A stretch of DNA of 64,000 nucleotides, from assembly GCA_963666895.2 (NCBI GenBank), contig CAXXNS010000010.1, forward strand, positions 62,001 to 126,000, written 5' to 3'. Positions 52,773 to 62,395 of the stretch are shown here, piece after piece. The first letter of the stretch is position 1. Every line of letters begins with the position of its first letter. The position numbers and the translations under genes were made by a program. The notes under the pieces are model-generated. The model was not told where the DNA came from. It was given only the letters and a program-made list of their open reading frames with translations, and ran no database searches. The DNA is from G963666895 sp963666895. GTDB taxonomy: Bacteria > Desulfobacterota > Desulfovibrionia > Desulfovibrionales > Desulfovibrionaceae.

Positions 52773-55145
52773 CTAGCCCAAGGGAGTATTCTCCACCAGG
52801 CTCCAAATGCCGCACGGACAGGCGTCGGCGCAGAACCCGCAGCCGATGCACTTGTCCGGGTCCGAGACCATCTCCACCTCGCCGTCGGCCACGACCACGC
52901 GGCTGATGGCGCTCTCCGGGCAGATGGCCTCGCACACGCCGCAGTCGCGGCACACGCCGCAGCTGGAGCACTGGTCCGCGCAGGCCTTGACGTCGTTGAA
53001 CGCCACCACGCGCGGGTCGTAGTACTCGAGCTTGATGCGCGCGTAGTCGATCATGTCGCGGGTCTCGCTCTCCACGTTGTAGATGCCGGGCTGGCGCGAG
53101 TCGGACTCGGGCCTGCGGCCGGTGAAGATCTCGTGGATCACCTGGGCCGCCTTGCGTCCCGCGCCGATGGCGTCGGTCAGCAGACCCGGGCGCACGTTGT
53201 CGCCGATGGCGAAGACCTTGGAGTCCGTGGTCTGCCAGCTCTCGTTGACCACGATGTGCCCGCGGTCCAGGGCGATGTTGTCCGGCAGGAAGTCCAGGTC
53301 CGGCTGGTCGCCGATGGACACCAGCACCATGTCGGCCTCGATGAGCTCGCCCGTGGACAGGACCACGCCCTTGTCCGTGATCTCCTTGGTGAAGCAGGGC
53401 CAGCGGAAAGTGGCGCCCAGGGCCTCGGCGTCCTCCTTTTCCTTGCCGAACGCGGCCGGCTTCTGGATGTCGATGAGCTGCACCTGCTCGGCTCCGAGCC
53501 GGTAGGCCTCGGTGGCCACGTCGCAGCCCACGTTGCCCGCGCCGATGATGACCAGTTTCTTGCCCACCTTGGCCTTGTTCGTCTTGGCCTGGCGCAGGAA
53601 GGTCAGGGCCGGGACCAGGTGCTCCTTGCCGGGCACGGGCAGAACCCGCGGCTTGGACGCGCCCACGGCCAGGACCACGAAGTCGAACTTTTTCTGCAGG
53701 TCCTTGAATTCCTTGGTGGTCATGGCCTTTTTCAAATGCTCGTGGGGCAACAGCTTGTGCATGCGCTCCAGCTCGCCGGTCAGCACGTCCTGGGGGATGC
53801 GGCTGCCCGGGATGGCCTGGGACAGCTTGCCGCCCAGGGTCTTGGCGGTTTCGAAAATCACGGCCTCGTGGCCGGACAAACGGATCTGCCAGGCCAGGGA
53901 GATGCCGGCCGGGCCGCCGCCCAACACGGCCACCCGCTTGCCCGACAGCTTGGGCAGCTTGGGGGTCTTGGCCTCGGCTCCGGCCTTGCCCAGCACGGAC
54001 ACGTCCACCGGGGCCATGTCCCCGCCCACGCGGGTGCAGCCCTGCATGCACAGGTGCGGGCACAGGTAGCCGCAGACCGTGGCCGGGAACGGGGTGTACT
54101 TGAGCGCCAGGTCGATGGCCTCCTGCACCTTGCCCTCGCGGATCAGTTGCCAGCGCTCCTGCACAGGAATGCCGGTGGGGCAGCTGGCCTGGCAGGGAGG
54201 CAGGTACTTCTGGTTCTCCCAAACCGGCACGTAGCGCCTGAGTTCGTTGTTGACGATCAGGCCGATGGGGCTGCGGTCCAGGTCGGTCAGGTCGCCGATC
54301 ATGCCGCCCCGGCCCAGCTCGGACTCCCAGACCCGGCCGTAGAAGTCGTGCATGGGCAAACGGGTCTTGCCCACCTTCTCGTAAGGGCTGCGGGCCACGA
54401 TGAGTTGCCAGTCCCCACGCTTGGACAGGGTCTTGAGCTTATCGCTGAGGCCGATCTTCTTCAGGTAATTCTTTAGGTTGGCGGACAGCCAGGCCCAGGT
54501 CTCGTCGTCAATGGGCTCCAGCCGGGCGTCGGCCTGGGAAAATTCCTGGTACGGGCCGCGCACGAAGATGCGTCCGCCGACCATGCCCACGCAAGGCCTG
54601 AACCCGAGCACGTTCTCCTTGTCCTGGGGCTTGTACCCGCAGACAACGGCCGTGCCTCCGGCCATGAACTCGGCGAAATAGTCGCCCACGCTGCCCAGCA
54701 CCCAGAGCTCGGGCTCGTCGAAGCGCGGGTTGGTCTTGGTCATGGTCATGCCGCGGGCGCCGATGTTGCCGTCCACGAACACCTTGCCCTGGGCCATGGC
54801 GTTGCAGCAGCCGTTGGCCGCGTTGCCGTGGATGACGATCTCGGCCCCGGCGTTGAGCCAGGCCACGTCGTCCGAAGCCGGACCCATGACCTCGATGCTG
54901 GTGCCCGGGAAGCCCATGGAACCCAACCGCTGCCCGGCCGAGCCCTTGAGCACGACCTTGAGGGGCTCGTCCTTGGAGACCCAGAGGCGGCCGCCCAGGC
55001 CGTGCTGGCCGCAGGCCTCCACCATAACCTTGCGGGCCCCCGCGGCCACCGCCTCCTGGATGCGATTCTCCAGGATGCGGGACTCCACGCGGACGCCCTT
55101 TTCCACGCCCTTTATGGTGACGCTCTTCGTTGTCTTCTTCGCCAT
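52773..55145 (-). CDS. glutamate synthase subunit: GXGXG domain fused to FAD/NAD(P) oxidoreductase with ferredoxin domain
   Basis: This 790-residue protein is a fusion. Residues about 15-225 are the glutamate synthase C-terminal GXGXG beta-helix (ACGQHGLGGRLWVSKDEPLK, HGNAANGCCNAMAQGKVFVD). Residues about 300-690 are the small-subunit oxidoreductase: CxxxC.. cluster motifs (PPCQASCPTGIPVQER, CGYLCPHLCMQGCTR), FAD loop AVLGGGPAGISLAWQ, and NAD(P) loop VIIGAGNVGCDVA. The C-terminus is ferredoxin-like (CSSCGVCRDCGVCEAICPE and CIGCGFCADACPCGI). It would pass electrons from NAD(P)H to the FMN subunit. It is the third gene of a three-gene operon, 15 bp after the FMN subunit. The stop lies beside repeat copy C. 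Confidence 0.9.
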   Translation of the reverse strand: MAKKTTKSVTIKGVEKGVRVESRILENRIQEAVAAGARKVMVEACGQHGLGGRLWVSKDEPLKVVLKGSAGQRLGSMGFPGTSIEVMGPASDDVAWLNAGAEIVIHGNAANGCCNAMAQGKVFVDGNIGARGMTMTKTNPRFDEPELWVLGSVGDYFAEFMAGGTAVVCGYKPQDKENVLGFRPCVGMVGGRIFVRGPYQEFSQADARLEPIDDETWAWLSANLKNYLKKIGLSDKLKTLSKRGDWQLIVARSPYEKVGKTRLPMHDFYGRVWESELGRGGMIGDLTDLDRSPIGLIVNNELRRYVPVWENQKYLPPCQASCPTGIPVQERWQLIREGKVQEAIDLALKYTPFPATVCGYLCPHLCMQGCTRVGGDMAPVDVSVLGKAGAEAKTPKLPKLSGKRVAVLGGGPAGISLAWQIRLSGHEAVIFETAKTLGGKLSQAIPGSRIPQDVLTGELERMHKLLPHEHLKKAMTTKEFKDLQKKFDFVVLAVGASKPRVLPVPGKEHLVPALTFLRQAKTNKAKVGKKLVIIGAGNVGCDVATEAYRLGAEQVQLIDIQKPAAFGKEKEDAEALGATFRWPCFTKEITDKGVVLSTGELIEADMVLVSIGDQPDLDFLPDNIALDRGHIVVNESWQTTDSKVFAIGDNVRPGLLTDAIGAGRKAAQVIHEIFTGRRPESDSRQPGIYNVESETRDMIDYARIKLEYYDPRVVAFNDVKACADQCSSCGVCRDCGVCEAICPESAISRVVVADGEVEMVSDPDKCIGCGFCADACPCGIWSLVENTPLG

Positions 55146-55160
55146 ATCTACTCTCCCCGC

Positions 55161-56798
55161 TTACACCACGTACTTGATCTGGAGCCGGTCGGCCGCTGGC
55201 TTGTCCGAGATGCCCAGGGCGTCGGACATGCCGATGGGCAGGGACGTAGACCGGCCCAGGGGGGCGACGATCTTCTTCAGTTCGGTGTCGAACGCCAGGA
55301 ACATGTCCACCAGCCGCTCGGCCACCTTTTCCGGGTCCAGGCGGCGGTAGAGCCGCGGGTCCTGGGAGGTGATGCCCTTGGGACAGGTGCCGATGTTGCA
55401 GACGTTGCAGCGGTCGCCCTCGCTTCCCAGGCACCCGGCCGCGGTCTGCATGACCGACTTGCCCACCTGCACGGCCGAGGCCCCGAGCATGATCAGGGCG
55501 GCCGCGTTGGCGGCCACGTTGCCGTTCTTGCCGATGCCTCCCCCGGCGATCAGGGGAATCTCGTTCTGGCGGCCCACCTTCACCAGGTTCAGGTAGCAGT
55601 CGCGCAGGTTGCTGGCGATGGGATGGCCCATGTGGTTCATGGACACGTTGTAGGCCGCGCCCGTGCCGCCGTCCTCGCCGTCGATGCCCAGCCCGGCCGC
55701 ATACGGATTGCGGACCAGGTTGTTCAGCACGGCCAGGGAGGTGGAGGTGGCCGATATCTTCGGGTAGACCGGCACGCGGAATCCCCAGGCCATGGACATG
55801 GACTGGATCATCTTGGCCACGGCCTCCTCGATGGAGTACTTGGTCTGGTGCGTGGGCGGGCTGGGCAGGCTGACGCCCTCGGGCACGCCCCGGATGGCGG
55901 CGATGAGCTTGTTGACCTTGTACCACATGAGCAGGCCGCCGTCGCCGGGCTTGGCCCCCTGGCCGTACTTGATCTCGATGGCGCAGGGGTCTTCCTTCAT
56001 CTCCGGAATGGCATGGATGATCTCGTCCCAGCCGAAGTATCCCGAAGCGATCTGCAGGATCACGTATTTGAGGAAGCGCGAGCGCAGGAGCCGGGGCGGG
56101 CAGCCGCCCTCGCCCGTGCACATGCGCACCGGCATGTTCAGCTCCTCGTTCAGATAGGCCACGCCCATCATCAGCCCCTCCCACATGTTGGGAGACAGGG
56201 CGCCGAAGCTCATGCTGCCGATCATCAGCGGGTAGATTTCGCGCACCGGCGGGGCCCAGCCCTGCTCGGCCACCACCTTGAGGCTCTCCTCCGGGGTCAG
56301 CACGCGGCCCAGCAGGCTCCTAAGCTCGAACTCGTGGCGCCCGGCGTCCAGGGCCGGGTCCGTGAGCATGGAGATGCGGATGAACTTGATCTGGTCCAGC
56401 AGGCTGTTCGTGTCGTTGCGGCGGCCGCCCCGGGTGCGGGCGGAGCCGCCCCGGTTGTTCTGGAACTTCAACGTGGTCGAAGTGTCCTGCTCGCTGCGGG
56501 GACGAATGGCGTTGTTGGGGCAGACCATGTTGCACATGGAGCAGCCGATGCAGGCGAAGGCCGGATCGGTCTTCTGGCGGATGCCGTAGAAGATGGTGTG
56601 CTCATTGCTGGGCTTGGTGCGGAGCCCGGCCTCGGTCAGGACCTTGCGCTGGCGGAACACGCCCAGCTCGATGGCCTTGGCCGGGCAGACCGTGGTGCAC
56701 CGGCCGCACAGGGTACACAGGTTGCGGTCCCATTCCACCTGCCAGGGCAGATCCTTGACGCTCAGTGAAGATGGGGTAATTGCTGCTTTTGGCTGCAT
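55161..56798 (-). CDS. glutamate synthase FMN-binding central subunit (archaeal-type) with N-terminal ferredoxin
   Basis: This 545-residue protein contains the TIM-barrel FMN domain of glutamate synthase (residues about 130-530): IGSMSFGALSPNMWEGLMMG, CTGEGGCPPRLLRSRFLKYV, IEIKYGQGAKPGDGGLLMW, GIDGEDGGTGAAYNVSMNHM, IAGGGIGKNGNVAANAAALI and the 3Fe-4S motif CLGSEGDRCNVCNIGTCPKG. A bacterial ferredoxin segment precedes it (CTLCGRCTTVCPAKAIEL, CIGCSMCNMVCPNNAIRP). It makes glutamate from 2-oxoglutarate and ammonia delivered by the amidotransferase subunit. The ATG at 56798 (GGGAG 8 nt upstream) overlaps the upstream gene by 37 bp. Confidence 0.92.
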   Translation of the reverse strand: MQPKAAITPSSLSVKDLPWQVEWDRNLCTLCGRCTTVCPAKAIELGVFRQRKVLTEAGLRTKPSNEHTIFYGIRQKTDPAFACIGCSMCNMVCPNNAIRPRSEQDTSTTLKFQNNRGGSARTRGGRRNDTNSLLDQIKFIRISMLTDPALDAGRHEFELRSLLGRVLTPEESLKVVAEQGWAPPVREIYPLMIGSMSFGALSPNMWEGLMMGVAYLNEELNMPVRMCTGEGGCPPRLLRSRFLKYVILQIASGYFGWDEIIHAIPEMKEDPCAIEIKYGQGAKPGDGGLLMWYKVNKLIAAIRGVPEGVSLPSPPTHQTKYSIEEAVAKMIQSMSMAWGFRVPVYPKISATSTSLAVLNNLVRNPYAAGLGIDGEDGGTGAAYNVSMNHMGHPIASNLRDCYLNLVKVGRQNEIPLIAGGGIGKNGNVAANAAALIMLGASAVQVGKSVMQTAAGCLGSEGDRCNVCNIGTCPKGITSQDPRLYRRLDPEKVAERLVDMFLAFDTELKKIVAPLGRSTSLPIGMSDALGISDKPAADRLQIKYVV

Positions 56799-57892
56799 AT
56801 GGTCATCTCCCGACACTCGGGATCCACGATCACGGTGTCCAGGTGCATTGGTTGAAAATCCTTGGTCTTGTCACGGTCGGGGATGGTGGCGTCCAGACCG
56901 CAGATCTCCGAGGAGAAGGCGAAGAACCCGGACTTGCCGCCCACCACGCCGGGCCGCAGCTTCTTGCGGTCCTGGACCATGAACATGCTGCCGCCTGGCA
57001 GGCAGCCGATGATGCAGTTGGGGCCGTCGATGATCAGCTTGCGGCAGGACATCTTGAGCCGCTCCAGGTAGTCCTTGTCCGGGTGCTCGGCCAGTTCCTC
57101 CGTGGTCAGGGGCGTGATGACGTGCTTGTACGCCTCCACGGGCAGGCCGAGCCGCTGCGTGGCGAAGTGCATGATGTGGGTGAACACTTCGGAGTCGGAC
57201 TGGTAGCCCATGTACCCGGGCACCCCGCGCGAGGCCAGGTATTCCCGGATGGGCACGAAGGCCGTGTTCTCGCCGTTGGTCATGGTGCCGATGCCCTGGA
57301 TGAAGAAGGGATGGCAGGCGTAGAGGTTGATGGCGTAGTTGGTGTTCTGCCTGCCCTGGGCCAGGATGCGCCGGGCCGCGAGCTCGGGGCGGTCCAGGCC
57401 GAGGTACTCGGCGATGGCCACCGGGTCGCCCACCTCCTTGATCATGATGGTGTCCGGCCAGAAGCTGAAGGCCACCATGTCGCCCTTTTCCAGGCCCATC
57501 TCCCGAATCTGCACGCGAATCTTGACCAGTTCCACGCCGAACTCGTCCTTGGACAGGGCGGCCGTCTGCTTGGGCGGCTCATAGGCCCGGACCAGGTAGG
57601 TCCCGCGCACCGGGGTGCCGTCCGGAGGGGCGCTCTTGGGTTTGAGCGACAGGGTATACTTGGACAAAAAGCCCTTGGCGGCCATGAAGTCGTCCAGGCG
57701 CTGCAGGCCTTCCTCGGTGAAGATTCCGGAAAGCACGGGGTAGTCGGCCAAGTCCTCGAAGGGACCGCCCAGGCCGTTAAGGTACACCCCGACTCCGGAA
57801 CCGTCGTGTCCTTCCTTCATAACGTTGAGAGCATTGATGGCCACCAGGGGAGAAACCGGATCCCGGCTGGCCAAGGCGAACAAGCGGCACAT
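56762..57892 (-). CDS. glutamate synthase amidotransferase subunit (class II glutaminase)
   Basis: This 376-residue protein is the stand-alone glutaminase part of a split glutamate synthase. Catalytic Cys2 follows the initiator Met (MCRLFALASRDPV), as in Ntn-type amidotransferases. The fold is further marked by ALNVMKEGHDGSGVGVYLNG, HPFFIQGIGTMTNGENTAF and YMGYQSDSEVFTHIMHF. It hydrolyses glutamine and channels ammonia to the FMN subunit. A GGAGG site lies upstream. It is the first gene of the operon; a possible promoter is TTGACC (57953-57958) and TTAAAG (57931-57936), 16 nt apart. Confidence 0.9.
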   Translation of the reverse strand: MCRLFALASRDPVSPLVAINALNVMKEGHDGSGVGVYLNGLGGPFEDLADYPVLSGIFTEEGLQRLDDFMAAKGFLSKYTLSLKPKSAPPDGTPVRGTYLVRAYEPPKQTAALSKDEFGVELVKIRVQIREMGLEKGDMVAFSFWPDTIMIKEVGDPVAIAEYLGLDRPELAARRILAQGRQNTNYAINLYACHPFFIQGIGTMTNGENTAFVPIREYLASRGVPGYMGYQSDSEVFTHIMHFATQRLGLPVEAYKHVITPLTTEELAEHPDKDYLERLKMSCRKLIIDGPNCIIGCLPGGSMFMVQDRKKLRPGVVGGKSGFFAFSSEICGLDATIPDRDKTKDFQPMHLDTVIVDPECREMTICSQKQQLPHLH

Positions 57893-58577
57893 ACTCTATT
57901 TTCCTCCACAGGATCGAATCGGACCACCCCCTTTAAGTGCTGCACCCGACTCGGTCAAATAGTAAAAAGCCCGACCTCCGGCCCACGAACCGCGCCGGCG
58001 GGCCATCGTGATCTTCGTCCGCCACCTGGCCGACGAATCTTCGTCGATGGGTGGATTACCCAAAATCTGGGCAGAACTCCCCCTGGGGCACCTTAGACAA
58101 TGCCCGAACAAAAGGAAATAGTCCTATTGGCTTCAATGAGACCGTGGGATTAAAGTCAACGAAATCACGCGACACGTCGAATGCGCGCCGCGCCTTGCAT
58201 CGGGACGGCGGCTCATCAGCCAACGGCCTCAAGGCTTCTCGCAGTCGATTCGTCTGAACGAGAAGAGGTGTGGAAGGGGCGAAAAGCAGCCTCCGATGGT
58301 CCGAGGGTCGGGGAGGAGCGGCGACGGCGCACGACGCAAAGCACAACAAGGGGGGGGGATATTCCAGAGGAACAAAGCCGGGGAAGCGGATCTGCGCCTG
58401 CGTTCCGAACCCCGCCGAGCCCCAGGCAAGGCGAACGGCCCTGAAACCTCAACGGATGATTTGCGCAATGTTCTTTCCACCCGCCCGAAGAACGTGCCGA
58501 ACACATTCTGACGGTTGAAGACGGAAGCCACCCGGACCGTCCCGCCGCCACATCAGTATCCACGAAGGAGCAGATTC
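57893..58577. other. long gene-free spacer between divergent glutamate synthase genes
   Basis: Besides the predicted promoter near 57931-57958 and the ribosome binding site at 58566, this 685-bp stretch shows no convincing gene: open frames inside it are Pro/Arg/Ser-rich with no ribosome binding site. It has a run of nine G near 58350 and no recognisable riboswitch. Control sequences for both flanking operons presumably lie here, but I cannot name them. Confidence 0.5.
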
Positions 58578-60278
58578 ATGATTCAGTATGCGAAATCCAA
58601 CGATGTCCTGGGCACGACCAATCGCGGTTCAGCCGCCGAGTCGGGCCTCTGCACCCTGTGCCGCGCCGACTGCATGGGGAAATGTGAAACCTGGATGTCC
58701 TGCCTCAAGGGCCGCCAAATGCTCTACCCCCGCGATTTCGGAACGGTCACTGCGGGCAGCGCCAACACCACCCACCTGGGCGTGAGTTACAACGCCCTGC
58801 GCATTCAGGGATACAATTACGGGGCCCAGGGCATACAGCCCGGAAAGACGACCGATGCCGACGACTGCCTCTTCACCAACGTCTCGGTCGAGTCGGCCTT
58901 CGGCGACGAGGTCAAGACCCGGGTTCGCATGCCCATCATGACCGGAGCCCTCGGCTCCACCTTCATCGCCTCGAAGTATTGGGACTCCTTTGCCGCGGGC
59001 TGCGCCCTGGGCGGCATTCCCATCGTCATCGGAGAAAATGTCGTGGGCGTGGATCGGCAGTCGACCATGAACGACGGCCGCATCGGCTGCTCGCCGGAAC
59101 TCGACCGCCGCGTGGAGATATACAAGCGCTACCAGGACGGATACGGGACCGTCATCGTCCAGCTCAACGTCGAGGATGCGCGAAACGGCGTGGCCGAATA
59201 CGTCATCGACAAGTACGGCGACGACATCATCATCGAACTCAAGTGGGGCCAGGGGGCCAAAAACATCGGCGGTGAGATCGAGGTCAACAGTCTCGACTAC
59301 GCCCTCTTCCTCAAGAAACGGGGATATCTCTTGGACCCGGACCCCGAACTGGAAGAGGTCCAGGCCGCCTTTCATTCCGGAGCTCTCAAGAGCTTCGCCC
59401 GGCACAGCCGCCTCGGCTACACCGACTTCGACTCCGAGGAGGCCGTGCACGCCGCGTTCCTGGAAACCGTGGCCAAGCTGCGCGGCCTCGGCTTCAAGCG
59501 CATCTCACTGAAGACGGGGTCGTACGGCATGGAGGCCTTGGCCATGGCCATCAAGTACGCGTCCGAGTCACACCTCGATCTCCTGACCATCGACGGCTCC
59601 GGGGGCGGCACGGGCATGAGTCCCTGGAACATGATGGAATCCTGGGGAGTGCCTTCCATCCTGCTGCACTCCAAGGCCTGGGAATATGCCTCGCTTCTCG
59701 ACAACCAGGGCAAGGACGTGGTGGACCTGTCCTTCGCCGGCGGGCTGGCCCGGGAGGACCAGATATTCAAGGCCCTGGCCCTCGGCGCCCCGTACGTCAA
59801 GCTCATCTGCATGGGTCGCGGGCTCATGATCCCCGGCTTCCTCGGCTCCAACATCGAGGGCGTGCTTCGACCGAATCGAAAGACCGCGGTCAACGGCAAC
59901 TGGGACTCGCTGCCCAAGACCGTCCGCGACCTCGGCGAAACCCCGGAGCAAATCTTCGCGGGCTACTCCAGCCTCAAGAAGAAGGTCGGCGCCAAGGAGA
60001 TCGAGTCCATACCCTTCGGCGCCATCGCCTCATGGACCCTGGCCGACAAGCTTTCCGCCGGGCTCCAGCAGCTCCTGGCCGGTGCCCGCAAGTTCACCGT
60101 CAACCAGATATCCCGCAACGACATCGTTTCGGCCAACCGCGAAACCGAACGCGAAACCGGGATTCCCTTCATCACCGACGTCAATGACCAAACCGCCCGC
60201 AAGCTGCTGACCGATCCTGCTCTCCGTCTCATGGCCGAAGCGCAGGACCAGGCCGCCCGCAACCGGGTAACCGCCTGA
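58578..60278 (+). CDS. FMN-binding glutamate synthase family protein with Cys-rich N-terminus
   Basis: This 566-residue protein has the glutamate synthase TIM-barrel FMN domain (VRMPIMTGALGSTFIASKYW, IIELKWGQGAKNIGGEIEV, LLTIDGSGGGTGMSPWNMME, VDLSFAGGLAREDQIFKALA) but lacks the usual amidotransferase and GXGXG parts. The N-terminus has a Cys cluster, SGLCTLCRADCMGKCETWMSC, plausible for an iron-sulfur site, whereas the usual 3Fe-4S Cys motif after the barrel is not evident. Such stand-alone proteins are often labelled glutamate synthase without proof. AAGGAG precedes the ATG at 58578. It is divergent from the split glutamate synthase operon and followed by a sensor kinase. Confidence 0.85.
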   Translation: MIQYAKSNDVLGTTNRGSAAESGLCTLCRADCMGKCETWMSCLKGRQMLYPRDFGTVTAGSANTTHLGVSYNALRIQGYNYGAQGIQPGKTTDADDCLFTNVSVESAFGDEVKTRVRMPIMTGALGSTFIASKYWDSFAAGCALGGIPIVIGENVVGVDRQSTMNDGRIGCSPELDRRVEIYKRYQDGYGTVIVQLNVEDARNGVAEYVIDKYGDDIIIELKWGQGAKNIGGEIEVNSLDYALFLKKRGYLLDPDPELEEVQAAFHSGALKSFARHSRLGYTDFDSEEAVHAAFLETVAKLRGLGFKRISLKTGSYGMEALAMAIKYASESHLDLLTIDGSGGGTGMSPWNMMESWGVPSILLHSKAWEYASLLDNQGKDVVDLSFAGGLAREDQIFKALALGAPYVKLICMGRGLMIPGFLGSNIEGVLRPNRKTAVNGNWDSLPKTVRDLGETPEQIFAGYSSLKKKVGAKEIESIPFGAIASWTLADKLSAGLQQLLAGARKFTVNQISRNDIVSANRETERETGIPFITDVNDQTARKLLTDPALRLMAEAQDQAARNRVTA

Positions 60279-60285
60279 ACCGCCT

Positions 60286-60319
60286 CGAGACGGCCCCGCC
60301 CGGGGGCGGGGCCGTCTCG
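60286..60319 (+). terminator. strong GC hairpin after the FMN protein
   Basis: CGAGACGGCCCCGCC (60286-60300) pairs perfectly with GGCGGGGCCGTCTCG (60305-60319). No T-run follows, so it may be a weak terminator or an mRNA 3' stabiliser. Confidence 0.55.
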
Positions 60320-60412
60320 TCTGCCGCCCCCCGTACTTAACGGTTCTGGCAAATGACAACTCTCTATGATACCCATGTTCCGCCACGTCACCGGACGCTG
60401 GCGGAGACCCCC

Positions 60413-61582
60413 ATGACCGAAGACGCCCACAGCCTCGATATTCCTATTCCGCCCGAAAACGACGACCCCCACGAAAGCCTCCTCAGGGAACACAGGCAGA
60501 TCGAAAGGGAACTCCTGGAAAGGGTCAAGGAACTCGACTGCCTGTATGGAGTCACCCAACTGGCCCAGCGGTCCGACGTCTCCCTCCAGGAACTGGCCAC
60601 CGGCATCGCGGACCTGATCTGCTCATCCTGGCAATACCCCGAAACCACCTGCGCACGGATCACCCTCGACGGCGTCGGCTACGCCACGGCCAACTTCCAG
60701 GACTCCCAATGGAGGCAGGCCGCCGCAGTGCTGGTCCATGGCGAAACGGCCGGGACGATCGAGGTCTGCTACCTGAGCCGGATGCCCGATGCGGACGAGG
60801 GCCCCTTCCTCCACGAGGAACGCAAGCTCCTGAACGCCCTGGCCGACCTCGTGGGACGAATCGTGACCCAGCACCGCTCCGATGAGCAGATGCACGCCCT
60901 GTCCCGAGAACTGATCATGATCCAGGAAAAGGAGAGGCAGCGTATCGCGCGCGAGCTGCACGACCATCTGGCCCAGGACCTTTCCCTGGCCAGGCTGGGG
61001 CTGGAACGCATCTTCGCCAGCCGGGTCGAGTCCGAAACCGTGCGCCGGCAGACCGAGGAAGTCCTCGCGCGCATCTCCGCGGCCATCGGGTCCATCCGGG
61101 AGCTGGCCTACAGGCTGCTCCCCCCCGGGCTCTCGGAACTGGGACTGGTGGAAACCATCCTGCGCCTTTGCGAGGATTTCTCGCTCCTGCACGAACTGAC
61201 CGTGGACGTATTCGCCGACGGCATGGAATCCGTTTCTCTGGACTTCGAAACCCAAATCAACCTCTACCGACTGATCCAGGAATCCCTGAGCAACACCCTG
61301 AAGCACGCCTCCGCCACCCGGGTGGAAATCCACATGTTGGCCAGCTATCCCGACCTGCTCATTCGCATCGAGGACAACGGCTGCGGCGTGGACATGAAAC
61401 AGTGCCTGCTCAAGGCGGGACGCGAACGACGCATGGGCCTCTGGTCCATGCGCGAACGCATCCGCCTGCTCGGCGGCAAGATCACATTCCGCTCCAAGCC
61501 GGGCGCGGGAATGCGTATTCGGGTGCAGGTTCCCCTTGCTAGGAGTCGACGTGAGCGAAAAAAAGCGAATCCTAATCGTTGA
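60413..61582 (+). CDS. NarX-type sensor histidine kinase (GAF + HisKA_3)
   Basis: This 389-residue soluble kinase has a short N-terminal helix (LLREHRQIERELLERVKELD, a coiled-coil segment), a GAF-like domain at about residues 45-160, and a HisKA_3 dimerisation helix with the phospho-acceptor in KERQRIARELHDHLAQDLSL. Its ATPase core follows (INLYRLIQESLSNTLKHASA, N-box; IEDNGCGVD). No membrane segment is present. The ATG at 60413 has GGAG 7 nt upstream. The reading frame overlaps the response-regulator start by 32 bp, so the two form one coupled pair. The signal is unknown. Confidence 0.85.
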   Translation: MTEDAHSLDIPIPPENDDPHESLLREHRQIERELLERVKELDCLYGVTQLAQRSDVSLQELATGIADLICSSWQYPETTCARITLDGVGYATANFQDSQWRQAAAVLVHGETAGTIEVCYLSRMPDADEGPFLHEERKLLNALADLVGRIVTQHRSDEQMHALSRELIMIQEKERQRIARELHDHLAQDLSLARLGLERIFASRVESETVRRQTEEVLARISAAIGSIRELAYRLLPPGLSELGLVETILRLCEDFSLLHELTVDVFADGMESVSLDFETQINLYRLIQESLSNTLKHASATRVEIHMLASYPDLLIRIEDNGCGVDMKQCLLKAGRERRMGLWSMRERIRLLGGKITFRSKPGAGMRIRVQVPLARSRRERKKANPNR

Positions 61583-62228
61583 CGACCATCCCCTCTACAG
61601 GGACGGTCTCAAGAACCTGCTGCTCGACTGCGAGGAGTTCGAGGCCACGTGCGAGGCCAGCGGATACGCCGAGGGCCTTCAGATGGCCAAGAAGTTCCAG
61701 CCGGACCTGGCCCTCCTGGACATCTCCCTGCCCGACGGCTCCGGAGTGGACCTGACCAGGGAGATGCTCGCCGCGCTCCCGAACCTTCGCGTGATCATCG
61801 TATCCATGCACTCCAAGATCGACTTCATCTCCGCGGCCTTCCAGGCCGGGGCCACCGGATACGTGGGCAAGGAGTCGGGGGCGGACCGCATCATACAGGC
61901 CATCGAGGCCGTGGCTTCCGGCGGACAGTACCTGGACAGCGTCCTCTCCCCCAAGATCGTCCGCAGGCTCAACGACCTCACCCAGCGCAGGGCCAAATGC
62001 ATCGACGAGTCCTACGGAACGCTCTCCCTGCGCGAGCAGCAGGTCATGCGCCTGCTGGCCGAGGGCCTGACAACCCAAGAGATCGCGGACAATATCTTCG
62101 TGACCCGCAAGACCGTGGAGAACCACCGCTACTCCATCATGAGCAAGCTCGGGGTCAAGACGCCGCTGGCCTTCGTGCGCCATGCCGCCCGCCTGGGCCT
62201 CGTGGATCTCGACAGCGAAGCGGAATAG
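61551..62228 (+). CDS. NarL/FixJ-family response regulator
   Basis: This 225-residue regulator has a receiver domain (RILIVDDHPLYRDGLKNLLL, phospho-acceptor in PDLALLDISLPDGSGVDLTR, VIIVSMHSKIDF, Lys in TGYVGKESGAD) and a LuxR-type HTH (LSLREQQVMRLLAEGLTTQE, NIFVTRKTVENHRYSIMSKL). Start is GTG 61551 with AGGAG 6 nt upstream. It is the partner of the kinase in the same transcript. The FMN glutamate-synthase-like gene upstream is a plausible target only by proximity. Confidence 0.9.
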   Translation: MSEKKRILIVDDHPLYRDGLKNLLLDCEEFEATCEASGYAEGLQMAKKFQPDLALLDISLPDGSGVDLTREMLAALPNLRVIIVSMHSKIDFISAAFQAGATGYVGKESGADRIIQAIEAVASGGQYLDSVLSPKIVRRLNDLTQRRAKCIDESYGTLSLREQQVMRLLAEGLTTQEIADNIFVTRKTVENHRYSIMSKLGVKTPLAFVRHAARLGLVDLDSEAE

Positions 62229-62395
62229 CCCGGGCCAGACAGGGCGCCCCGGACCGGTGGAAAAATCCGTGTGGATTGGCGGGCAGGCGCTCAAAAAACC
62301 CGTGTCCCAGGCCAACAATTCGCTCATTCAGGCCCAAAGCAATGCGGGGGTTTCCCCTTCCGGCCCCTAGAACACGCGCTTGGCCACGGTCCGCG

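Noticed and set aside
58056..58349. A 97-codon minus-strand frame in the 685-bp spacer
   Set aside because: Arg/Pro/Ser-rich, no ribosome binding site, and no resemblance to a protein family.
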